From Petunia secreta (taxonomy: Eukaryota; Streptophyta; Magnoliopsida; Solanales; Solanaceae), in assembly GCA_029990175.1 (NCBI GenBank), contig JARKIP010000035.1, positions 40,190,001-40,254,000 on the forward strand: 64,000 nucleotides of DNA, written 5' to 3'. Positions 34,761-44,088 of the stretch are shown here, in pieces (positions within the stretch are counted from its first letter, which is position 1; every line of letters starts with the position of its first letter). The notes under the pieces are model-generated. The model made no database searches. It was not told where the DNA came from and was given only the letters and a program-made list of their open reading frames with translations. The position numbers were made by a program, and so were the translations under genes.

Positions 34761-35956
34761 AAGGCTCGGGTTTTATTTCTACAGACCCCAAACCCTTGAT
34801 TCTTTGTGCCTACGTTAGTTTCTTTTAGTTTGTTGTTGTTGAAGTTATTGAAAGAAGAAAAATACAAAAAAATAGAAAAGTTGAAAAATTCAAAAATTGG
34901 TCATAAATTTTTGGTGTGTTTGATTCTTGTTATGGGTATTATTGGGGATTGATCCTTGTTGAAAACCCGTCGTTTTGATACCAAAAACACGTGGTTTGGA
35001 TTGGATTTACGAAATTTGAAATTTGAAAACCCCAAAATTGTTAAACCCTTCCTAAACCCCTTTTCTTGATGACTTTTGGTTGATTCATGGATTGGATGAT
35101 TATTGATTGTTGATTGTTGATTTGATTATAGGGGTTTGTTCTACATTTTTTAAAAAAAAACAATTTGAAACAAATTTCGTGAGATTTGAAGTTGAATAAC
35201 ATCAGTTTGAAAAATCGAAACCCACTTTTGAAACCCTTTTGAAACCCCAACTTGTATCTTTGAATGATGATTGTGCTTTTATTATTGGTTGTTTGGGGGT
35301 GAAAATCATTGGGGTTTGAAGAATATAGCAATATACAACTTTGGTTACATTGGATTTGTGCGAAACACGTTGAAATCGATCCAAAATTTGTATTGAAATC
35401 GAAGAAAATCGGAGTTGGAAGAGCAGAGGCCCGAGTTCAGGCGCTCCGCCCAACCCTAGGGTGCTCCGTCTGGCCACCCTCACTGGTGGTTACTTCAGGC
35501 GCTCCGCCCACTTTCACTGGGTGCTCCGCCTAACGCCTGAAGGTGTGGGATTGGGTAGTTTCTCCTAGGTTTTCTTGTTTCTTTGTTTGTTTAACATTTA
35601 ACTAGTGTCTATCTAAGTAAATTTCCTACTTAATTTACACTTGTCCATTGAGCTTTTAGGTGATTCGTGCATTAGTTGGAGAGTAGAACTCCAAGAAGAT
35701 TCGTAGATCCTTTTGACTCAAGTCCTCACTTTAAATTGCTTATCGTTCATTGAGTCACATAAACTCCACTCACCCCGGAGTACACTTGACTCGTGGATAA
35801 TTTGATTGAGTTGAGGGATTGCTATTCATCTCCGTGAAGCTTTTGGGCTACAAGTCGAGTGAAATATCACCACCACTAAACGAGTGAACCGAGTGAAACA
35901 CAAGTGAGGGAGTGTGTGAGGTGATTTCACTAACGTTTGTTCATCTTGTAGGTACA
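34761..35956 (+). other. Leader of D
   Basis: AT-rich leader with the same module type as in A (TTGGGGATTG near 34942, AGGGGTTTG near 35130, TTGGGGTTTG near 35310). A GGCGCTCCGCC cluster lies at 35440-35530. It ends TTCATCTTGTAG before GTACAATGG. Confidence 0.65.
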
Positions 35957-37497
35957 ATGGCCAACGAAGGTGAAGATTTTGTGAAGAATGCTTTGGCTTG
36001 TATCCTTGCTAAAATGGATATCATGGACCAAAAGATTGAAACTCTTGAGAAGGTGATTTCAAGTCTCCATGTAGGCAAGGGACCTCAAGTGTCCAAGTTG
36101 AGAAAGGGACCTCGAGTGTCCAAGTTGAAGATGAGACCCCGAGTGTCCAAGTTGAAGCCTGTGAAGGCTCAAATAGTCCTACCTTTACCCAAGAACATGT
36201 TGTTGAATAGCTTAATAAACAACGGGTAAAGGAAGATCGTGATAGATATGAACAAGTGTTGGGCAATAACCAACGAACGGCCATTCCCCGCATTTTGGAC
36301 AACCCCCAAAGAAACATTCCACTTCCAAGTCCCATTCGAAATGTTCAACCTCTTGCGCAAGCCAATGAAGCTCAAGAAGGGGAGGAAGCCGAGTATGGTG
36401 GTGAGGCCTATGGGTATGATGATCATTATCAACCTAGAAGAGGCATGAATTGGGGTCGTAATGTGGATAGGGGTAGAGGCCGAAGTCGAGGGCCACCCAT
36501 GGGGTATGATGGAGGGAATGCTAGGAGGGATTATGGTGGTTATGAAGATCACTATGGAGGCCAACCGGAGCCTTACCGTGGAGGTCGTGGCAACACCAAC
36601 CTCAATAGTGTGAAGCTCAATCTTCCAATTTCTAAGGGAAATTGTGATCCGGAGGCATACATTGAATGGGTACTACTCACGGAAAGGATGTTTGACACAA
36701 ATGAGATGACCGATGAGAAGAAAGGTACTTATGCTATTTCATCCTTTGAGTCCTATGCGTCTACTTGGTGGGAGTTCATAAAGAGATCCGGAAGAAGAAT
36801 GGGTGTCCATGTGAATGTGACTTGAAATGAATTGAAAGGTCTCATGAACACCAAGTACATGACTTCTAGGTATCGTCAAGAGAAACTCAAGAAGCTTTAT
36901 GATCTAAAGCAAGGTGTCAAGACGGTTCATGAGTATTATGATGAGTTTGAAAAGGCCCGGATGGCTTTGGATATGGACACCGAAGATGAAGAACAAGCCG
37001 TGATCCGTTTCAAGAATGGCTTGAGCTATGGTATAGCTTCCCAATTGAGATTGCATGCTTATCTTTCACTTCAATAAATCTTTGAAGCCGCAACTGATGC
37101 CGAGCAATGGCTTAAAGAAGAAAGGCCCAACCATTACAAGAGCAACACTTCTACTTCCATGAGCAAACCAAAGGAGTGGAAGATTTCTAATCCTAATGAA
37201 AAATTCCCAAATACTAGTGTTACAAGTGCCAACAAAGAAGTGAAGAAGCCGAATGAGAAGTACACATCAAATGTGGGAGGTAACTCTAAAACCCAATTAA
37301 ATACTCTTACTTCTTCTTCAATTCAATGCCACAAATGCAAAAGGTATGGTCACTTTGCTAAAGAGCGTCCTACAAAAAGGACCATAATTGTGGTTGGTGA
37401 TTGTGCTTATGAACAAGAGAGTGAACCGGAGGATGAGGGAGTAGAGGGAGATGAGGTGGCTGATGTGGAGGAGGATACGGTTGAGTATGATGATCCC
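35957..37497 (+). pseudogene. gag of D, truncated
   Basis: Starts MANEGEDFVKNAL. A shift near 36075 precedes three tandem 30-bp repeats (36078-36162). Gag core at 36640-37070 (FDTNEMTDEKKGTYAISSFE, YASTWWEF). Stops at about 36823 and 37075. The knuckle CHKCKRYGHFAKERP near 37326 has lost its last Cys (Arg instead). The frame ends at the deletion junction. Confidence 0.85.
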
Positions 37498-37685
37498 CAT
37501 TCCCTCCCCGATCATTCTACTTGCAGGTTCCAGGTGTAGCTCGAGGGTTGTTGCCTAGTGTAGGTGTTCCTTAACAATCTCCCGGGGTGTATCGAAACAA
37601 GTTCTTCGGTGCTACTTGGGTTATTCGTTCGAGCCACGTCTCGCTTTATCTTTACTTTATCACTTCCGTGTTATTCCCTACATCA
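37498..37685 (+). repeat. 3' LTR remnant of D
   Basis: Matches 34563-34746 (TTCCCTCCCCGATCATTCTA to CCTACATCA) with a few substitutions. The rest of the LTR and all of pol are missing. Confidence 0.85.
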
Positions 37686-37814
37686 ATCTATTTGTTTAGT
37701 TTGATTCGTTCTTTCTTCTATTTCTGTTCTTCCCCTTCCCTTATTTCTTTGGTATCGTGTTTACTTTATTGCTTCCACTACCTTGTTTTTGCTTCCGTGA
37801 TTTGACCCGTATCA
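37686..37814 (+). repeat. 5' LTR of B, right part
   Basis: ATCTATTTGTTTAG to GACCCGTATCA, matching 60079-60209. It confirms that D lies within this LTR. Confidence 0.85.
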
Positions 37815-37817
37815 TTT

Positions 37818-37829
37818 TTGTATCAGAGC
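37818..37829 (+). promoter_or_regulatory. Primer-binding site of B (one mismatch)
   Basis: TTGTATCAGAGC, one base from the consensus, directly after the LTR end. Confidence 0.8.
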
Positions 37830-38830
37830 AAGGCTCGGATTTCGTTCATATGAATCCACGTTCCTTGTTCATCTTATCTTTACTTTATTGTTCTTGCGAA
37901 AGAAAATAAAAAAAGTGAAAAAGTGAAAAAATACAAAAAATTCATGTTGTGGATTGGATTTGATGATCCGTTGATTATTCGACATCGGAGATTGATCTAT
38001 GATGTCTAACCGTTGATTTGGTACACTTGTTACATGATTTGGAGTTGAGAATCAAAAATTAAAAAAATAAAAAAAAACCCAAGATTGAAAAACCCTTGAA
38101 TTTGATTGAAATTTCTTGATTGGATTCGTCATGGATTGGGTGTTGATATAAACCATTGGGGTTTGGTTGTAATAGTTGAAAACACCATTGAGTACCTTCG
38201 GATTGGGAAAAAACCTTGAAAACATCGGAGTTTAGGTGTCAAAAGGCCAAGAAACATGTTATTGGACTGTGCTGAAACACAGAGTAGGCGGGGCGCCCAA
38301 ATAGTAGGCGGACCGCCCAGTGAACTCTCTGAACTTTGGTAGGCAGACCGCCCCTGTGTCTAGGCGGACCGCCCACCTCTGGAAGTTTGTCTGGTTGCTT
38401 CGTTTTATGTGTTTTTGTGTTCCATTTGCTTCCTTACTTCTTGGTTAGTGTTTCTAGGGTATTTGTCCTACTTTATTAACACCAATATTTGATCCTTTAG
38501 GGTATTGTGTGTCTTGAAGTCTTTAGTTAAAGTCGTAGAAATTGCTTGCTTTAAGTGCACATATAAATAGCTTCCGCATATCGAGTCACCTAAACTCCAT
38601 TCCAAACCATTACTTGGGTGCATTAGTTGATTGATCTTGCCATTGTGATTACTAAGAGACAAGAAGGTCTTCAGTGAAAATAGGCTTGAGTGGTGAGAAA
38701 AATAGAGTGTGGTCACAAAAGCCAACGACCTTGAGTGTATACACGAGTGGAAAGAAAATTGAGTGACATCTTTTGAGTGATACACGTGAGGGAGTGAATT
38801 TGTGAGGTCCTTAACTCTTTGGTTACAACT
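37830..38830 (+). other. Leader of B
   Basis: About 1 kb, AT-rich, similar in plan to A and D leaders (ACATCGGAGATTG near 37980, TTGGGGTTTGG near 38155). Four GC motif units lie at 38287-38373. Unlike A, C, D and E, no TTGTAG-type acceptor precedes the ATG. Confidence 0.65.
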
Positions 38831-41364
38831 ATGGCTTCGAATGATGATTGTGGAGGGTATGACTCATGTGGAGACAGTGGAGAGAATGGAGACTATGGTT
38901 CCTATGGTGATGATGATGGTATTGCTATGACAATTTGGGGAACGAAGGCTCGTATGATGATGAAGCGGGTCACTATGTTGATTATGAGGATGAAGAAGAC
39001 TATGAGGCTTACGAAAATGAATGTGAAGAATCTTATGCTCCTAGTCAAGAATTTGAAGATAGTGACGCTTCAAGGTATGATGATCCTACTTACTCTTCTT
39101 GTGATGAATTTGAGAATGTTGATAGTGATGTAGAGAGAATTGATGATGAGGTTGATTATATGAATTGTTTATTTTCATTTTCTCTTGGTGTTACTAATGG
39201 TGTGCAAGGGAGTAGTAGAGGTCCTTCCATTATTATGGGAGGAGGTGGTGGTTGTTCCATGGAAAATGGGAGGCTTGCATCTTCTAGTTGTACTAAACGA
39301 CTTAATGCTCCCAATTCCCATGTGAAGGGTGGGATGAGAAATGGTGTTTCTCTTACTACGATTGGAGTGTATTGTTCTAGTAGTGGTGGTAGGAGTTGTG
39401 CTATGGGCTATGGGACCAAGGCGAGAGGCACTTCTGGGTTCCATAGTGGTAATCCTTCCTCGACTTTCAACAACACTTCTAATGTTGGAAGAGTGACGGG
39501 AAGTGGAGGTTATTCTAGTGGTGTTGCCACTAGTAGAGGGATAAGGAAAACCCGAGTTGATGGTGATGTTACTCTTGGAATTTTAAACGCTTACTTGCGT
39601 GATCCTATACAAGACATGTGTGAAAGTAGGTTCCTTTTTTAGGTAAATGGTCGAGGAGGATGCTTGCTCAAAATTAGTGAAGTCGATGTTAATTTTGTTA
39701 ACCACTCTTGGGTTGTTAAACTAAAGATACCATGCTACAAATTGAAACATCCTTATGAGTGTCAAGGTGTTTGGGTTACTAGAGAGGCGCGGGTACTCAT
39801 ATCTCATGGGAGTTACAAAGAGTATGTTTGGTGTGATGTGTATCCCATGGAGTATTATGATTTTTGGCTAGGAAAATCATGGTTGCAAGACAAGAGGGTG
39901 CGGTATGATCTCATGAAGGATGTGTACAAAGTGAGCAAGGGGCAAAGAACTTATGACTTTGAACCTTGCCGGACAAAGTTTAGGTTCTATCCTGGTACAT
40001 CTTCTAGGCCTATGCAAAAAGGAAAGGAGGAAGTATTTCAATCCAAGGATGAAAGGGAGCAAACAAGAAGTCCTACAATCACAAGCAATGGTGGGACTAG
40101 TGCAAGAAAAGAGTTGACAATTGTCAACAAGGTGAACTCCAAACCACAAGCTCCAAAGCAAAGTGGTTCACCAACAAAGAAATAAGAGACCTCAAGTGAT
40201 GAGTCTCTTAGTTTTAGATTCCGGGCTGATGTAAAGAGTCCATCTACTCCGGCTATGAGTATCCTTGGGCGTCGTCCCAACTCACCCGAATATGAGAGAC
40301 AAAAGATTGAGAGGAGTAAGAGAGTGACCGGTGACATTCCTCGAGTGGAAAAATGAGAGGATGTGTTGACTGATGTGTGTGGGATGTCACCACCCGAATC
40401 TACACTCAACCTTGAAAAGAAAATGAGGGAAAAGAAAGAGGGAAAAAGAATCATTGAGAGTGAGAACACCCCTTATTCTAACTTTAACTCTTTATCTTTT
40501 TCTTCTACTTGTGTGAACGCTTGTTTAGGTATTTTTGGAGGCAAACCAATAGAGCCTCAATCATGTTCCAAGAAGGATGGACAAGGTGAAGAAAATCTTC
40601 AATGTGGACTTCAAGGTGAAGAGACAATTCATGACACTTCAAGTGCATTGGGTGAGCAGGATGGCCACTCAAAAGTATGTAATAGTTCATCCCTTGAACA
40701 TGTTACTTCCTTGTCTCATGGTAGTGTTTGTGATAACTCAACACTATTTGATGATTTGTATGATTACAATGTGTTTGCAACTAGTGCAGAGTCGGTTGGT
40801 CAACTTGTGTGTGATTGTGAACCACTAGTTGAGAGGGATGATAAACCACATCATGATGTGAGCTCGATTTTCATTGAACCTCTATTTAGTGAAGATTATG
40901 TAGTTGACCTTGAATGTGACCCTTGTTATGACACCCCACCTATATTTGATAAAGGGGAAGATGAGTTGAATGAATACCCTATCCTTTCCCTTGATGAATT
41001 GCTTGATAACGGTGGACCTATGTATTGTAGTGAGGATGGTAGTGACCTTGAGGAGTCTTTAATGGATGAGATGGATCGAATTATATTCGATGATTCCTCA
41101 AGTGTGGATGATGACTCTAGTTTTTATGCCTCACCTTTGATGGGTAGTGGACTTGTTTTCACAAACCCTTTGCTTGAAGAGGATTTTCAAAGAGGTGATG
41201 GTGAATATCAAACTAGAGAAGAGTTTGGATTTAAACCTCCATGGTTTGGAAAGTTGAACTCTATAGACAATCCATTGTTTGGATCTCTAAGTGAGATGAG
41301 TGGTCTTGTTGTTGATTGTGTTGGACCATCTTCTAGTAGTCCTAACCTTCATTGTGTCGACTAT
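38831..41364 (+). pseudogene. B ORF, first part: acidic N-terminus, retropepsin-like domain without catalytic motif, acidic region
   Basis: The ATG at 38831 is where gag starts in relatives. An Asp/Glu/Tyr-rich region shifts frame near 38925, and a Gly/Ser-rich part follows to 39642. After an in-frame TAG, 39643-39960 aligns residue by residue in pattern with the C protease: VNGRGGCLLKISEVDVNFVN at the site of RGKVCSMIIDSGSCANVV, KLKHPYECQGVW at KHPHPYKLQWL, VWCDVYPMEYYDFWLGKSW at VFDVVPMQACHLLLGRPW. The DSG triad is absent. A TAA (40183) and TGA (40354) follow in the same frame, then about 330 acidic codons reach G. No RT or integrase is present. Function unknown; a structural or regulatory protein is possible. 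Confidence 0.75.
41360..41364. repeat. Left target-site duplication of G (ACTAT)
   Basis: Repeated exactly at 58607-58611. Joining both sides keeps the B reading frame (CVDY to NDEE). Confidence 0.95.
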
Positions 41365-42168
41365 TGTTAGCTTGGATAAGCTTGGAGTTTTGACTGATGA
41401 TTGAGGAACGGATTCAAAGGACCTGTTCCTTTGAATCACTGAAGCAGAATAGATAATTCATGCAAAATCGTTTAAGTTGATATTATTATTTATCCTAGAA
41501 CTGACGTGTATCTTGGTAATTATGCAGGCCTAATCGGATACGAAAAGATTGCATAACTAAGGGATAAAGGATTCGGATTATAGAAGGTAGAATCCAATTA
41601 GGATTCAAAGTCAAGGGAGCTTTGGAATTCTAATTCATCAAGACTTCTTGGCTGTTGGAAGCCATAAATTATGGAGACTATCAGCCATAGAAACATACAC
41701 AAATACAGAGAGCATCAAGAAAAAGCTGAGAAGAATTATTAGCTTATTTGTGTAATCAGTTAGCTATAGTAGAACTAAGTGAGAACCTGTTCCTTAGATT
41801 GAATCTTGTAAAAGTTCGAGTCTTAGTTCAATTGTAGTAAGCAAAAATCGAGTTGTAAACTGTTTGGTTCAAGTCGTGGACTTGATACAACTTCACTGAT
41901 TGTGAGAAAGATCACTAAAGGATTAGAGTTAGTCCTAGGTTAGTAAGAGTGAGTCTTGTAACCAAGTGGGTCTTTTTACATAGTGAAGTTGAAATCCTAC
42001 TTGAGAAGTAGGTCGTTGTTTTTTGATCCCGTGTCTAGGGGTTTTTCCACGCTAATATCTGGTGTTCAATTACTTACAGTTTTAATTCCGCACATCGTAG
42101 AGTAAAGGAACACATTTTAAGGAACTGGTCCTTAAAATAGTAAAGTGGTGTAATCGTGGGAAATAACA
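41365..42168 (+). repeat. 5' LTR of G
   Basis: TGTTAGCTTGG to GAAATAACA. It contains two strong hairpins: an 11-bp perfect stem (GATTCAAAGGA 41411-41421, TCCTTTGAATC 41427-41437) and a 10-bp perfect stem (ATTTTAAGGA 42114-42123, TCCTTAAAAT 42129-42138). Both contain the family motif GGAMCWGKTCC at the tip. Confidence 0.95.
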
Positions 42169-42170
42169 AT

Positions 42171-42182
42171 TGGTATCAGAGC
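42171..42182 (+). promoter_or_regulatory. Primer-binding site of G
   Basis: TGGTATCAGAGC two bases after the LTR end; initiator-tRNA-Met type. Confidence 0.9.
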
Positions 42183-42217
42183 AGGTTATCCTTGAAAAGG
42201 CTAACACCTAGGATTAG

Positions 42218-44032
42218 ATGAGTACATCACGAGAGAACAGTGAGGGCCAGTCAATGGTTAGAGCACGTTACTTCAATGGGAAATACTATTCATGGTGGAA
42301 AGAGAGGATGCGTGATCACCTTCAAGCAGAAGATTACGAATTGTGGGACATAGTAAGTGAAGGTCCCATGATCCCAATGAAGAAGGATGCTGATGGAAAG
42401 GATGTTCCCAAAACCAGGAAGGAATGCAATGCTGAAGACATAAAGCAATGGGAAAAGAATGCTAAGGCAAGGAAGTGGCTGGTTGGTGGACTTAGTCCTG
42501 ACGAATGCACAAGGATCAGAGGATATGCCACTGCAAAGGAGATTTGGGATGCTCTACAAGTTGCACACGAAGGAACAAGTCAGGTAAAAAGGTCCAGAGG
42601 TACACTTCTTTATGCTGAATATGAAAGCTTTAAAATGAAAGAAGAAGAATCAATCTCTGAAATGTATACTAGATTTAATGCCATTGCCTCTGAACTTATC
42701 TCTTTGGGAAGGGTTTTAACTGTGGAAGATAGGGTAGAAAAGATTTTGACTAGGGTTCTTCTAGACTCTTGGGAGATCAAAGCTTGTGCTATCATTGAAA
42801 GTAAAGATTTAACCACTTTATCCTTAGATGAGCTTATAGGCAATCTAAAGACTTATGAACTGAGAAAGAAGGTTAAAAACATAGGAGCACCAGTTAAAAC
42901 TGAAACTAACCTAGCCTTGACTGCTGGTGATAAAATCATTGATAATAAGGAACTGGTCCTTATCGCTAAAAGTGTTCAAAAATATTTGAATAAGAAAAGG
43001 GAAATTAGTGGACAGGGTAGGTCTACTAACATGAAACAGGCTGGAGAATGCCACAAATGTGGAAGCTCGGAGCACTACATCAGCAAATGCCCAATTATGG
43101 AAGGAGAATGGAGGAAGAAATTCATTGATGAAAGAAAGAAGGCTAGGGAACAGGTCCATAAGAAAAGTGGAAATCCCAAAGCGCTGGTTGCAGGATGGCA
43201 AGACAGTGAAGATGAAATAACTGATGATGATCTGGATGAGGATCTTGCTCTAATGGCACTTGGAGATTCAGAAAATGAAGAAGATCCTGAGGTATTTGTT
43301 TCTAAACTTAAAGAAGATGTAAAAAGCATGTCTAGAGAAAAGTTGGTTAAAGTATTCCATATTGTGCTAAATGAATTTAAAACTCTGAGGGATGATAATC
43401 ACCAACTGCATGATAAAGTTGACTGTTTAGAAATAGAATGCAAAGAGGAAATAATTAAAAATGATTTTCTTGAAAGGAAGATTAGCATGCTTGAGGAACA
43501 GGTCCTCACACTTGAAACAACTGCTCAGGAATTAGAAAATGTTAAAACAGTTGTAAAAGGTAAAGGTATTGCTAATTCTCATCAGATCATTGCTGAAGAG
43601 AAACTGAAAGACACAGTTGATGAACTGTGTAAGAAAGATGAAAAGATAAGATCTTTAGAAGAAGACTTGGTTAAAACAAAAATGGAATTAAGAAAAACTG
43701 TAGAATGGAACAAGTCTTCTGAAGCACTAGAATGGTTACAGGAAAATCATAGTAGTAACAGGAAAGGTATTGGATTTATGAAAGCACAGAGTTCATCCAA
43801 ATGGAATCCAAAGAGTAAGTACTTATCATTTCCTGAAAACTGGCTATGCACTCACTGTGGGAACACCGGTCACCGAAAAGAAAATTGTCAATCTTTAAAA
43901 ATGGCTGTCCAGAGGAACAGGTCCTATCAACCTGTTCAAAATCCTGTGAAACAGAAGAATAGGTCCTACAAACCTGTTCAACATTCTGTAAAAGGGAGAG
44001 ATGTTTACACAAAGAAACCATTACCATTCTAG
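42218..44032 (+). CDS. gag protein of G (intact)
   Basis: An uninterrupted frame of 604 codons starts just after the primer site. The N-terminus (RYFNGKYYSWWKERMRDHL, then AKEIWDALQVAHEGTSQVK) is the copia gag core of SIRE-type elements. A first zinc knuckle CHKCGSSEHYISKCP lies near residues 278-292 and a second CTHCGNTGHRKENC near 546-559; between them an acidic segment and a long coiled coil. The protein would form particles and bind the genomic RNA. The stop at 44030 (LPF-stop) lies where a Trp codon is usual in relatives, and pol continues in another frame after about 60 bases. At least five family inverted repeats are embedded in the coding sequence. Confidence 0.9.
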   Translation: MSTSRENSEGQSMVRARYFNGKYYSWWKERMRDHLQAEDYELWDIVSEGPMIPMKKDADGKDVPKTRKECNAEDIKQWEKNAKARKWLVGGLSPDECTRIRGYATAKEIWDALQVAHEGTSQVKRSRGTLLYAEYESFKMKEEESISEMYTRFNAIASELISLGRVLTVEDRVEKILTRVLLDSWEIKACAIIESKDLTTLSLDELIGNLKTYELRKKVKNIGAPVKTETNLALTAGDKIIDNKELVLIAKSVQKYLNKKREISGQGRSTNMKQAGECHKCGSSEHYISKCPIMEGEWRKKFIDERKKAREQVHKKSGNPKALVAGWQDSEDEITDDDLDEDLALMALGDSENEEDPEVFVSKLKEDVKSMSREKLVKVFHIVLNEFKTLRDDNHQLHDKVDCLEIECKEEIIKNDFLERKISMLEEQVLTLETTAQELENVKTVVKGKGIANSHQIIAEEKLKDTVDELCKKDEKIRSLEEDLVKTKMELRKTVEWNKSSEALEWLQENHSSNRKGIGFMKAQSSSKWNPKSKYLSFPENWLCTHCGNTGHRKENCQSLKMAVQRNRSYQPVQNPVKQKNRSYKPVQHSVKGRDVYTKKPLPF

Positions 44033-44088
44033 GCTAGGAGAAATCTGATTCATCCTTTTTCAACTTAAAATTAACCCCTAGTTTTCTT
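44033..44088 (+). other. gag-pol junction of G
   Basis: After the gag TAG the old frame reads ARRNLIHPFST before further stops. The interval ends TTTTCTTTTGCAG before GCTAGAGTGAAG, which looks like a 3' splice site, and pol opens in another frame. F has the equivalent TTGGTTTTACAG before GCTGGAGTGAGAG (about 25109-25135). Confidence 0.5.

Larger units (their letters stand above)
34023..37685 (+). mobile_element. D: truncated CRM/Reina-like gypsy element inside the B 5' LTR
   Basis: It has a 5' LTR starting TGAAGCTGGGC, a primer site, leader and gag, then jumps at about 37498 from gag into the last 190 bp of its own LTR. Pol and most of the 3' LTR are deleted. No target duplication is visible, and about 8-10 bp of the B LTR are missing at the right side compared with 60072-60080, so the insertion or later deletion was not clean. 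Confidence 0.8.
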
